Below are positions 38,885 through 48,667 of a stretch of DNA of 64,000 nt, piece by piece. The stretch spans positions 1-64,000 of the forward strand of contig DATFYA010000003.1 in assembly GCA_035315345.1 (NCBI GenBank), in the 5' to 3' direction. Source of the stretch: Candidatus Methylomirabilota bacterium. Its GTDB lineage: Bacteria > Methylomirabilota > Methylomirabilia > Rokubacteriales > CSP1-6. Both the position numbers and the translations under genes were made by a program. The notes under the pieces were generated by a model. The model saw only the letters and a program-made list of their open reading frames with translations. It was not told where the DNA came from and did not search any database. Every line of letters begins with the position of its first letter. The stretch's first letter is position 1.

Positions 38885-39934
38885 GTGCTGAGGGTCGCGG
38901 TCACCGGGGCCAGCGGCTACATGGGCGCGGAGCTGCTGCGCCTGCTCTCCGTCCATCCCAAGGTGCGGGTCACCGCGGTCACGTCGGAGCGCCTGGCCGG
39001 CGAGCGCCTGGACAAGAGCTATCCGCACCTGCGTGGCCTGAGCGACCTGGTCTTCCAGGAGATCTCGGCCGAGCGGCTGGCCGCCGAGGCCGACGTCGTG
39101 TTCCTCGCGCTGCCGCACATGGAGTCGCAGCGGCTGATGCCGGCGCTCCGGCGTCACGGGCGCAAGGCGATCGATCTCTCGGCGGACTACCGCTTGAAGG
39201 ACGCCGCGCTGTACACCACGTGGTACAAGGCGCCCCACGAGGACGCGGCCGGGCTGGCCGAGGCGGTGTACGGGATGCCGGAGCTGCACCGCAAGGAGAT
39301 CGCGGGCGCCTCCCTGGTCGCCTCGCCGGGCTGCTATCCGATGGGCGCGGTGCTCGCCACCGCGCCGCTGCTCAAGAGCGGCTGCGGCGCCGCCGACGGT
39401 ATCGTGATCGACGGCAAGTCGGGAGTCACCGGCGCGGGCGCGCAGGGCCGGAAGGCCGACGCGATGTACCTCTTCACCGAGGCCAACGAGAACGTGCAGG
39501 CCTACGGCCTGGCCACCCACCGCCACACCCCCGAGATCGAGCAGGAGCTGTCCGCCCTGGCCGGGCGGCCGGTGGTGGTGAGCTTCACCCCGCACCTCGT
39601 GCCGCTCAACCGCGGCCTCTTCACCACCGCCTCGGTGCCGCTGACGAAGCCCGCGGCCACCGCCGAGCTGGTCGGGCTCTATCGCGAGTTCTATGCGGGC
39701 GAGCCGTTCGTGCGCGTGCTCGACGAGGGCCAGCGGCCGACCACGCGGTCGGTGGTCGGATCGAACTACTGCGACGTCACGGTGGTGGCCGATCCGCGCA
39801 CCCAGCGCGCGGTCTGCGTGTCCGCGCTCGACAACCTGGGCAAGGGCGGGTCCGCCAACGGGATCCAGAGTCTCAACATCATGATGGGGTGGGACGAGCG
39901 GACCGGCCTCGACGCGCCTCCGGTGTATCCGTAA
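38885..39934 (+). CDS. argC: N-acetyl-gamma-glutamyl-phosphate reductase
   Basis: A 349-residue enzyme of arginine synthesis that reduces N-acetylglutamyl phosphate with NADPH. It has the Rossmann start VAVTGASGYMGAELLRLL, the catalytic Cys in VASPGCYPMGAVLA (about residue 149) and the dimer motif near HTPEIEQELS. GTG start 7 nt after rpsI. The next gene, argJ, starts 5 nt after its stop, so arginine genes are embedded in the ribosomal operon. Confidence 0.96.
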   Translation: MLRVAVTGASGYMGAELLRLLSVHPKVRVTAVTSERLAGERLDKSYPHLRGLSDLVFQEISAERLAAEADVVFLALPHMESQRLMPALRRHGRKAIDLSADYRLKDAALYTTWYKAPHEDAAGLAEAVYGMPELHRKEIAGASLVASPGCYPMGAVLATAPLLKSGCGAADGIVIDGKSGVTGAGAQGRKADAMYLFTEANENVQAYGLATHRHTPEIEQELSALAGRPVVVSFTPHLVPLNRGLFTTASVPLTKPAATAELVGLYREFYAGEPFVRVLDEGQRPTTRSVVGSNYCDVTVVADPRTQRAVCVSALDNLGKGGSANGIQSLNIMMGWDERTGLDAPPVYP

Positions 39935-39939
39935 GCGGC

Positions 39940-41154
39940 ATGGCCGACGTCCAGTGGCTGGAGGGAGGAATCACCGCGGTCCCCGGCATCCTCGCCTCCG
40001 GCATCGCGGCCGGCATCAAGCCGAGCGGCAAGAAGGACCTGGCCCTCATCTATTCGTCCTCGCCGGCGCGGGCGGCCGCGGTGTTCACGACCAACCAGAT
40101 CAAGGGCGCGCCGGTGCTGGTCTCGCAGGAGCACGTGCGTGACGGCCGGGCCCAGGCGATCCTGGCCTCGGCGGGCTGCTCGAACGTCTGCACCGGCGAG
40201 CAGGGGATCAAGGACGCGCGCGAGATGACGCGGATCACCGGCGAGCTGCTGCGGATCGCGCCCCGCCAGGTGCTCATCGCGTCCACCGGCGTCATCGGCC
40301 AGCCGCTGCCCATGGACAAGATCCGGGCCGGGCTGCCCAAGCTGGTGAAGGGGCTGTCGCCGCAGGGCGGCCGCCTCGCCGCCGAGGCGATCATGACCAC
40401 CGACACCAAGCCCAAGGAAGCGGCGCTGCGGGTCGAGGTGGCGGGCCGGCCGGTCACCATCGGCGGCATCGCCAAGGGTGTGGGGATGATCGAGCCGCAC
40501 ATGGCGACGATGTTCTGCTTCCTCGCCACCGACGCGATGGTGGCGCGCGACTCGCTGCCGCGGGTGCTGCGGCGGGCGGTGGACGGCTCGTTCAACCGCA
40601 TCACGGTGGACAGTGACCAGTCCACCAGCGACACGGTGGCGGTGCTCGCCAACGGCCTCGCCGAGAACGCCTCGCTCGAGCGCGGCGGCAAGGCCCTCCG
40701 CCAGTTCGCGCGCGCACTCGAGGCCATCACCGAGCGGCTGGCCCGCATGCTCGTCGAGGACGGCGAGGGCGCCTCCAAGCTGGTGCAAGTGCTGGTGCGC
40801 GGCGCGCGCACCCGGCGGGAGGCGGTGGTGGCGGCCCGCTCGGTGGCCAACTCGCCGCTGGTCAAGACCGCCATCAACGGCGCCGACCCCAACTGGGGGC
40901 GCATCATGATGGCGCTGGGCAAGAGCCCCGCGCGGGTGGCCGCGGACCGGGTGGCCATCGCGATCGGCGACGAGCCGCTGGTGGAGAAGGGCATGCTGCG
41001 CCCCGGCGCGCGCATCGACCGCATCCACGAGGTGATGGGCGGCCCGAGCTACACCATCGCCGTCGACCTGGGACTCGGGCGCGGCGAAGACGCGGTGTGG
41101 ACATCGGATCTCAGCGAGGAGTACGTTCGAATCAACGCGAAGTACACGACCTAA
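39940..41154 (+). CDS. argJ: Bifunctional ornithine acetyltransferase ArgJ
   Basis: A 404-residue self-processing enzyme that recycles the acetyl group in arginine synthesis. The autocleavage site is in [17 protein letters not shown], between Ala and Thr; Thr becomes the N-terminal nucleophile of the beta chain. The oxyanion pair is in [11 protein letters not shown]. The C-terminus [11 protein letters not shown] is the family end. ATG 39940 is chosen because the frame runs on upstream only as an argC shadow. Whether it is mono- or bifunctional cannot be decided by eye. Confidence 0.95.
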   Translation: MADVQWLEGGITAVPGILASGIAAGIKPSGKKDLALIYSSSPARAAAVFTTNQIKGAPVLVSQEHVRDGRAQAILASAGCSNVCTGEQGIKDAREMTRITGELLRIAPRQVLIASTGVIGQPLPMDKIRAGLPKLVKGLSPQGGRLAAEAIMTTDTKPKEAALRVEVAGRPVTIGGIAKGVGMIEPHMATMFCFLATDAMVARDSLPRVLRRAVDGSFNRITVDSDQSTSDTVAVLANGLAENASLERGGKALRQFARALEAITERLARMLVEDGEGASKLVQVLVRGARTRREAVVAARSVANSPLVKTAINGADPNWGRIMMALGKSPARVAADRVAIAIGDEPLVEKGMLRPGARIDRIHEVMGGPSYTIAVDLGLGRGEDAVWTSDLSEEYVRINAKYTT

Positions 41155-41176
41155 TACGCACGGCTCCGAGCTTCGG

Positions 41177-41206
41177 TCCCCGTCGGCCGCGTCGGCCGAT
41201 CGGGGA
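41177..41206 (+). other. Strong stem-loop in the rpsB leader
   Basis: TCCCCG-TCGGCCG (41177-41189) pairs with CGGCCGA-t-CGGGGA (41193-41206) around a 3-nt loop: 13 bp with one bulge. No U tract follows, so it is more likely a leader structure for S2 (or a pause site) than an argJ terminator. It lies 79 nt before the rpsB start. Confidence 0.45.
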
Positions 41207-41284
41207 AGCGCCGCCTCCCTTTCCGGGGGCCGGCCGCTCGGGACCGGAGGCCAACCGAACGACGACGGAAAGGACGGCAGGACC

Positions 41285-42064
41285 ATGGCGACCCTCACCA
41301 TGAAGGAGCTGCTGGAGGCCGGGGTGCACTTCGGCCACCAGACCAAGCGCTGGAACCCGAAGATGCAGAAGTACATCTTCGGTGAGCGCAACGGCATCTA
41401 CATCATCGATCTGCAGAAGACCCTCAAGAAGTTCCGCGAGGCTTACGCGTTCGTGCGGGATCTCGCGGCCGACGGCGGCATCGTGCTCTTCGTCGGCACC
41501 AAGAAGCAGGCCCAGGAGACGGTGCTCGAGGAGACCACCCGCTGCGGGATGTTCTACGTCAATCACCGCTGGCTGGGGGGTACCCTCACCAACTTCGCCA
41601 CGATCCGGAAGTCGATCGCCCGGCTCAAGAAGCTCGACGAGATGAGCGAGACCGGCGAGTACGAGCGGCTGCCCAAGAAGGAAGTGATCGGGCTGGAGCG
41701 CGAGCGGGCCAAGCTGCAGAGCGCGCTGGTGGGCATCAAGAACATGGACCGGCTGCCCTCCGCGATCTTCATCATCGACCCCAAGAAGGAATCGATCGCG
41801 GTGGAGGAGGCGCGCCGGCTCTCCATTCCGATCGTGGCCATCGTGGACACCAACTGCGATCCGAGCGGGATCGATTACCCGGTGCCCGGCAACGACGACG
41901 CGATCCGCTCGGTCCGCCTGATCACCTCGCGCATCGCCGACGCGATCATCGAGGGCAGCGGCAGCCTGGCCAAGCAGGAGGCCGAGGCCGAGATTCCGGC
42001 GTCGCCGGACCTGCCGCTGGTGACCGAGGCCGAGATGTCGGCCTCGGCGGAAGCCGGCGCCTGA
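41285..42064 (+). CDS. rpsB: Ribosomal protein S2
   Basis: A 259-residue small-subunit protein. [20 protein letters not shown] at the N-terminus, [15 protein letters not shown] and [21 protein letters not shown] are diagnostic. The acidic C-terminal tail (EAEAEIPAS...) is lineage-specific. The 130-nt leader carries a strong stem-loop. tsf follows after 22 nt, the universal rpsB-tsf pair. Confidence 0.97.
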   Translation: MATLTMKELLEAGVHFGHQTKRWNPKMQKYIFGERNGIYIIDLQKTLKKFREAYAFVRDLAADGGIVLFVGTKKQAQETVLEETTRCGMFYVNHRWLGGTLTNFATIRKSIARLKKLDEMSETGEYERLPKKEVIGLERERAKLQSALVGIKNMDRLPSAIFIIDPKKESIAVEEARRLSIPIVAIVDTNCDPSGIDYPVPGNDDAIRSVRLITSRIADAIIEGSGSLAKQEAEAEIPASPDLPLVTEAEMSASAEAGA

Positions 42065-43444
<1,380 letters not shown>

Positions 43445-43448
43445 GGCC

Positions 43449-44024
43449 ATGGCCCAGCCAGCGATGACCCAGCAAGCGGTGCTGAAGGAGCTCGAGACGC
43501 GGATGCAGCAAGCCATCGACGCGCTCGCCCGGGAGTTCGGGTCGGTGCGCACCGGTCGCGCCAACGCGTCGCTCCTGGACTCGATCCGCGTCGAGGCCTA
43601 CGGCAATCTCACTCCGATCAACCAGGTGGCCTCGGTCTCGGTGCCGGATCCGCGCACGATCATGATCCAGCCGTGGGACGCCACGCAGCTCAAGGAGATC
43701 GAGAAGGGTATCGCCAAGTCCGATCTCGGCATCACCCCGAGCAACGACGGCAAGGTGATCCGGCTGACCATGCCGACCCTGACCGAGGAGCGGCGCAAGC
43801 AGCTGGTGAAGACGGTGGGCAAGTTCGCGGAGGACGCGCGAGTCTCGATCCGCAACGTGCGGCGCGAGGCCAACGACCGGCTGAAGGCCCTCGCCAAGGA
43901 GAAGAAGGTCTCCGAGGACGAGGAGCGTCGCGGCCACGACCAGATCCAGAAGGCGACCGACCGCTTCACCGCCAAGGTCGAAGAGCTGACCAAGAAGAAA
44001 GAACAAGAAGTACTGACGGTCTAA
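43449..44024 (+). CDS. frr: Ribosome recycling factor
   Basis: A 191-residue factor that, with EF-G, splits the post-termination ribosome. ALAREFGSVRTGRANASLLD, QPWDATQLKEIEKGI and VRREANDRLKALAKEKKVSE are hallmarks. ATG 43449 is used; a second ATG 15 nt on is nearer the common start. About 108 nt without a gene follow to uppS, including its own promoter. Confidence 0.97.
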   Translation: MAQPAMTQQAVLKELETRMQQAIDALAREFGSVRTGRANASLLDSIRVEAYGNLTPINQVASVSVPDPRTIMIQPWDATQLKEIEKGIAKSDLGITPSNDGKVIRLTMPTLTEERRKQLVKTVGKFAEDARVSIRNVRREANDRLKALAKEKKVSEDEERRGHDQIQKATDRFTAKVEELTKKKEQEVLTV

Positions 44025-44094
44025 GGCGGCCGGCCCGACCGCACGCAATCCCGCGGAATCGCAGCCGCTTTTCGTTCGTATCGACGGGTTTTTC

Positions 44095-44124
44095 CTGGCA
44101 ATTCATGAGGCCCTCACGTAACAT
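44095..44124 (+). promoter_or_regulatory. Promoter of uppS operon, probably leaderless
   Basis: CTGGCA (44095-44100), 18 nt, TAACAT (44119-44124), then 8 nt to the ATG at 44133. No SD precedes the start. The layout repeats that of the galT-like, YceI and DsrE genes. Confidence 0.4.
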
Positions 44125-44132
44125 GCCCTGAT

Positions 44133-44915
44133 ATGGCTGCGAAGGCCGGAGTAGACGCCTCGGTGGCGGATCTCTCCACGCTGCACGAGGATGCGCTCCG
44201 TCAGCGGATCCTCACCCGTCCCGTCCCCCGTCACGTGGCGATCATCATGGACGGCAACGGGCGCTGGGCCACCAGCCGGGGGTTGCCGCGGGTCGCCGGG
44301 CACGGCGAAGGGGTCAAATCGCTCCGCAGCGTGGTGCGCGCGGCCGGCGAGCTGGGCGTGCAGTTCCTCACCATCTACGCCTTCTCGTCGGAAAACTGGC
44401 AGCGACCGCCGCACGAGGTGTCCACGCTCATGACCCTGCTCGAGCGCTCGATCGAGCGTGAGCTGCCCGAGCTGATAGAGCGCAACGTGCGCTTCCGCGC
44501 CATCGGGCGCCCCGACGGCGTTCCCCCGCGGGTGGCCGCGGGCATCCGGCGGCTCATGGACACCACCGCGGGCAATACCGGGCTCACCCTGCTCATGGCC
44601 TTCAACTACGGCGGGCGGGACGAGATGGTGGACGCGGTGCGCGCGCTGGCGCGGCAGGTCCAGAGCGGCGCCCTGCGCCCGGAGGACATCGACGAGGTCC
44701 GGGTCTCGCGCGCGCTCTACACCGACGGCGTGCCCGATCCCGACCTGCTGATCCGCACCAGCGGCGAGCAGCGTCTCTCCAATTTTCTGCTGTGGCAGAT
44801 CGCCTACACCGAGCTGTGGATGACGCCCATCCTCTGGCCGGACTTCGGCGCGCGCGAGTTCTGCATCGCGGTGGCCGAGTTCCAGCAGCGCAATCGGCGA
44901 TTCGGGAGAGTCTGA
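44133..44915 (+). CDS. uppS: Undecaprenyl diphosphate synthase
   Basis: A 260-residue cis-prenyltransferase that builds the C55 carrier lipid for cell-wall synthesis. The catalytic Asp lies in IIMDGNGRWATSRGLPR (near residue 35); YAFSSENWQRP and the late RTSGEQRLSNFLLWQ are further motifs. The N-terminal 30 residues are extra compared with E. coli UppS. It ends exactly one codon before cdsA. Confidence 0.96.
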   Translation: MAAKAGVDASVADLSTLHEDALRQRILTRPVPRHVAIIMDGNGRWATSRGLPRVAGHGEGVKSLRSVVRAAGELGVQFLTIYAFSSENWQRPPHEVSTLMTLLERSIERELPELIERNVRFRAIGRPDGVPPRVAAGIRRLMDTTAGNTGLTLLMAFNYGGRDEMVDAVRALARQVQSGALRPEDIDEVRVSRALYTDGVPDPDLLIRTSGEQRLSNFLLWQIAYTELWMTPILWPDFGAREFCIAVAEFQQRNRRFGRV

Positions 44916-45782
44916 TTGTCGCGGGCGCAGGACGCTCCGTTCACGCGGCCGGCCGAAGCCGCCCGCCCGTCGCGCGGCGCGGCGCTGGGGCGGCGCTTGC
45001 TCAGCACGGTGGTCCTGCTGCCGCTCTTCGTGTGGATGGTGGTCGCGGGGCCCCGATGGCTGTTCGGATCGATCATGGTGCTGGCCGGAGCCCTCGGCCA
45101 GTGGGAGTTCACCGGCATGTTCGAGCGGGCCGGCATCTCGAGCTTCCGCTGGCTCGGCCTGCTCGGCGGATCGCTGGTGACCGCGAGCTTCGCGCTGCCG
45201 CTTTCCGAGCAGGTCACGCTCACCGCGGTGGTGCTCACGTTGCTGGTGGCCGGGCTGTTGCGGGGCAAGACAGGGCGCACGTGGGAGCCGGTGGCGGTCA
45301 CCCTGCTCGGCATCGGCTACGTCAACTGGCTGCTCGGCTACGCGTTCTGGCTGTACGACCTGCCCGACGGCGTGAAGTGGGTCCTGCTGCTGGTGTCGGT
45401 CACCTGGCTCGGCGAGACGGCGGCCTACGCAATCGGGTCGACCCTCGGCCGTCATAAGCTCGCCCCGGTTGTCAGCCCGCGGAAGACGGTGGAGGGTGCG
45501 CTCGCGCAGCTGATCGCCTCGGTGCTGGGCGCGCTGGGTGCGCGCGCATGGTTCTTCCCGAGTCTCTCCATGGAGAGCGCGATCGCGGTGGGGCTCCTGC
45601 TCGGCGTGGTCGGGCAGATCGGTGATCTGGTCGAGTCGGCGATCAAGCGCGGCCTCAACACCAAGGACGCCGGCAGCCTGATTCCCGGGCACGGCGGTAT
45701 GCTGGACCGGGTGGATAGCCTGCTCGTCAACACCCCGGTACTCTTCTACTACGCCACCTACGCGAGGACCCTGGGCACATGA
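44916..45782 (+). CDS. cdsA: Phosphatidate cytidylyltransferase
   Basis: A 288-residue polytopic membrane enzyme that makes CDP-diacylglycerol. The signature SAIKRGLNTKDAGSLIPGHG plus GGMLDRVDSL lies at about 250-275. Several hydrophobic helices are visible. The start is TTG directly after the uppS stop, with CGGGAGAG as SD; the N-terminal 25 residues are polar. The last codons overlap dxr by 4 nt. Confidence 0.95.
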   Translation: MSRAQDAPFTRPAEAARPSRGAALGRRLLSTVVLLPLFVWMVVAGPRWLFGSIMVLAGALGQWEFTGMFERAGISSFRWLGLLGGSLVTASFALPLSEQVTLTAVVLTLLVAGLLRGKTGRTWEPVAVTLLGIGYVNWLLGYAFWLYDLPDGVKWVLLLVSVTWLGETAAYAIGSTLGRHKLAPVVSPRKTVEGALAQLIASVLGALGARAWFFPSLSMESAIAVGLLLGVVGQIGDLVESAIKRGLNTKDAGSLIPGHGGMLDRVDSLLVNTPVLFYYATYARTLGT

Positions 45783-46954
45783 AGCGCGTGACCGTGCTGG
45801 GCGTCACCGGATCGGTCGGCCGGCGCACGCTGGAGCTGGTGGAGCATTTCCCGGACGCGTTCCGCGTGGAGGGCATGGCCGCGCGCGGCTCGAACCCCGA
45901 GCTGATCGCGGAGCTGTGCCGCCGTCACCGGCCCCGGGCGCTCGCCCTCACCGACCGGAGCGCGCTCGATACGGTGGCCCGCGCGCTGCCGACCCCCCGA
46001 CCCGAGTTGCTCGCGGGGCCCGAGGGCCTCGTGGCCATCGCGGGACAGGTGGACGCCGACGTGGTGCTCTCGGCCATCGTGGGCGGCGCCGGCCTGTTGC
46101 CGACCATGGCGGCGATCCGGACCGGCAAGCGCGTCGCGCTCGCCAACAAGGAGACGCTGGTGATGGCGGGCAGCCTGATGACCGCGGCGGCCCGCGAGCA
46201 CGGGGTGTCGCTGCTGCCGGTGGACTCCGAGCACAGCGCGGTGTTCCAGTGTCTCGAGGGGCACAATCGCGACGAGGTCCGCCGCATCCTGCTCACCGCG
46301 TCGGGCGGCCCGTTCCGCACCGTGAAGGCGGAAGACCTGGGCCGCGTCACGGTGGCGGAGGCGCTCAACCATCCCACCTGGCGAATGGGCGCCAAGATCA
46401 CGGTGGACTCGGCGACGCTGATGAACAAGGGCCTCGAGGTCATCGAGGCGCGATGGCTGTTCGACGTCCTCCCCGAGCAGGTGCAGGTGGTCGTGCACCC
46501 GCAGTCCGTCATTCACTCGATGGTCGAATACGTGGACGGCTCGGTGATCGCCCAGCTCGGCGTGCCCGACATGGGCATCCCGATCCTCTACGCGCTCACC
46601 TATCCGCGGCGCCTGCATTGCCCGGCCGAGCGCCTCGACCTCACCCGCATCGCCTCGCTCTCTTTCGAGGAGCCGGACGTGGAGCGGTTTCCGTGTCTGG
46701 CCCTCGCGCGCCAGGCCCTGCTCGAAGGCGGGTGCGCCCCGGTGGTTCTCAACGCGGCCAACGAGGTCGCGGTGGCCGCGTTCCTGGAGGGGCGGATCCG
46801 GTTCACCCAGATTCCCGAGCTGATCGCGGACGCGCTGGCCAAGGTGCCGGCCCGCGCGCTCGATAGCATCGACACCTGCGTGGACGTCGATACCCGCACG
46901 CGGGCGACGGTGCGCGACTGGCTCCCCGGCGGGGTGACCGCCGCGGTGCGATAG
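45779..46954 (+). CDS. dxr: 1-deoxy-D-xylulose-5-phosphate reductoisomerase
   Basis: A 391-residue enzyme of the MEP isoprenoid pathway. The NADPH site is VLGVTGSVGRRTLELV, then ANKETLVMAG, the metal/substrate site DSEHSAVFQCLEG and HPQSVIHSMVEYVDGS. It shares 4 nt with cdsA. The pathway feeds the UppS made one gene upstream. rseP follows 11 nt later. Confidence 0.97.
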   Translation: MKRVTVLGVTGSVGRRTLELVEHFPDAFRVEGMAARGSNPELIAELCRRHRPRALALTDRSALDTVARALPTPRPELLAGPEGLVAIAGQVDADVVLSAIVGGAGLLPTMAAIRTGKRVALANKETLVMAGSLMTAAAREHGVSLLPVDSEHSAVFQCLEGHNRDEVRRILLTASGGPFRTVKAEDLGRVTVAEALNHPTWRMGAKITVDSATLMNKGLEVIEARWLFDVLPEQVQVVVHPQSVIHSMVEYVDGSVIAQLGVPDMGIPILYALTYPRRLHCPAERLDLTRIASLSFEEPDVERFPCLALARQALLEGGCAPVVLNAANEVAVAAFLEGRIRFTQIPELIADALAKVPARALDSIDTCVDVDTRTRATVRDWLPGGVTAAVR

Positions 46955-46965
46955 CGGAGGCGGCG

Positions 46966-48324
46966 GTGGCAACGCTCCAGATGCTCGTCTCGTTCGTGGT
47001 GGTGCTCGGCATCCTCATCCTGGTGCACGAGCTCGGCCATTTCTTCATGGCGCGGCTCGCCGGCGTCGGCGTGGAGCGCTTCTCCATCGGATTCGGGCCG
47101 GTGCTCTGGCGGGTGCGGGGCAAGGAGACCGAGTACTGCGTCTCGGCCATCCCGATGGGCGGCTACGTCAAGATGATGGGCGACGACGAGAACCCGCTCG
47201 AGGGCGGCAAGGGCGTCGCGATCGATCCGGCCAAGGCGTTCAACACCAAGCCGCTGATCGCGCGCTTCCTGATCGTCTTTGCGGGCCCGGCCATGAATTT
47301 CATCCTGGCCGCGGTCATCGCCGCCCTGATGTTCATGCTGGTGGGACGTCCGGTCGCGCCCGCGGAGATCGGCCGCGTGACCGACGGCGGGCCCGCGGCC
47401 CAGGCCGGGCTCAAGACCGGCGAGCGCCTCGTCGCGGTGGACGGCAAGCCGATCCAGTACTGGGAAGACCTCGCCCGGGTCGTGCAGTCCACGGGCGGCC
47501 GCGCCCTCTCGGTGGCGGTGCGAGGGCCGAGCGGCGAGCGCACGGTGACCCTCACCCCGGCGCCGGCCAAGCGCAAGGACCTCTTCGGCGACGAGCAGTC
47601 GGTGTGGGAGATCGGGGCCACGCCGTACGTACCGGCGGCCATCGGGGACACCGTGTCGGGCGATCCCGCGGACGCGGCGGGCCTCAAGCCGAACGACGTG
47701 GTGACTGCGATCGACGGCCAGCCGGTGCTCTCGTGGGACGAGCTGGCCGATAAGATCCACCAGCGGGCGGAGCAGCCGACCCGCCTCGAAGTCAAGCGCG
47801 GGGGCGAGACCGTGGCCGTCACGGTGACGCCCAAGAAGGGGAAGATTCCCGGCCCGGACGGGAAGGAGACCGAGGTCGGGCTGATCGGCATCCGGCCGAG
47901 CGGCGCGGTGACCTTCGTCCGCTCCAACCCGATCACCTCGCTCTGGGACGGCCTCGTCTGGTCGGTGGACGTGACCGCGAAGACCGCGATCGGGCTCTAC
48001 AAGATCGTGGTGGGTCAGCTCGACCGCAGCAACATCGGCGGCCCGATCCAGATCGCCAAGACCGCCGGCGAGCAGGCGCGGCAGGGCATCGTGAGCTTGG
48101 CCCTCTTCACGGCGGTCATCAGCATCAACCTCTTCCTCCTCAATCTGCTGCCGGTGCCCATGCTCGACGGCGGGCACCTGCTCTTCTTCGCCTTCGAGGC
48201 GGTGCTGGGGCGGCCGCTGTCGGTGCGCAAGCGCGAGGTCGCGCAGCAGGTCGGCTTCGCCCTCCTGATGTTGCTCATGGTGTTCGCCTTCTACAACGAC
48301 TTCAAGCGGATCGGACTCTTCTGA
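46966..48324 (+). CDS. rseP: Site-2 protease RseP (M50) with two PDZ domains
   Basis: A 452-residue intramembrane metalloprotease. HELGH (LVHELGHFFMARL, about 23-27) and LDG (PVPMLDGGHL, about 400) carry the zinc ligands. Two PDZ-like domains lie at about 125-205 and 215-290. Membrane helices are at the N-terminus, near 100, 375 and at the C-terminus. It cleaves anti-sigma factors and remnant signal peptides in relatives. Start GTG. It overlaps the ferredoxin gene by 1 nt. Confidence 0.94.
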   Translation: MATLQMLVSFVVVLGILILVHELGHFFMARLAGVGVERFSIGFGPVLWRVRGKETEYCVSAIPMGGYVKMMGDDENPLEGGKGVAIDPAKAFNTKPLIARFLIVFAGPAMNFILAAVIAALMFMLVGRPVAPAEIGRVTDGGPAAQAGLKTGERLVAVDGKPIQYWEDLARVVQSTGGRALSVAVRGPSGERTVTLTPAPAKRKDLFGDEQSVWEIGATPYVPAAIGDTVSGDPADAAGLKPNDVVTAIDGQPVLSWDELADKIHQRAEQPTRLEVKRGGETVAVTVTPKKGKIPGPDGKETEVGLIGIRPSGAVTFVRSNPITSLWDGLVWSVDVTAKTAIGLYKIVVGQLDRSNIGGPIQIAKTAGEQARQGIVSLALFTAVISINLFLLNLLPVPMLDGGHLLFFAFEAVLGRPLSVRKREVAQQVGFALLMLLMVFAFYNDFKRIGLF

Positions 48325-48662
48325 TGGGACAGTACGAGCGGCACGTCTTCGTGTGTACCCAGGGCGACACCTGTCCCGCCCAGGCCGACGTCGAAAAGTT
48401 CGTCAAGACCCTCCGCACCGGCGTCGCCACCGCGGGCCGCCACGTCGAGGTCCGCGTCAACAAGGCGGGGTGCTTCTCGCAGTGCGGCCACGGCCCCATG
48501 ATCGTGGTCTACCCGGAGAACGTCTGGTACGGCGGCGTCCAGGAGAGCGATCTGCCCGACATCCTCGAGTCGCACATCCTGAACGGCGTACCGGTCGAGC
48601 GCCTGCTCTACGCCCCGGGCGTGAAGGGCGCCAACAAGGTCAAAGAGAAGGACAAGACGTAG
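48324..48662 (+). CDS. Thioredoxin-like [2Fe-2S] ferredoxin
   Basis: A 112-residue protein of the thioredoxin-fold [2Fe-2S] ferredoxin family. The four ligands are Cys11, Cys17, Cys50 and Cys54 (CTQGDTC and AGCFSQCGHGP). VVYPENVWYGGVQESDL is the family middle. A Lys-rich tail ends it. Its partner is unknown; it sits between rseP and proS (1-nt overlap and 5-nt gap), so it is expressed with housekeeping genes. Confidence 0.9.
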   Translation: MGQYERHVFVCTQGDTCPAQADVEKFVKTLRTGVATAGRHVEVRVNKAGCFSQCGHGPMIVVYPENVWYGGVQESDLPDILESHILNGVPVERLLYAPGVKGANKVKEKDKT

Positions 48663-48667
48663 CCCCC

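Noticed and set aside
44025-44094. Terminator after frr
   Set aside because: Only short, imperfect GC pairing (GGCGGC with GCCGC, then TTTTC) is present, too weak to call.
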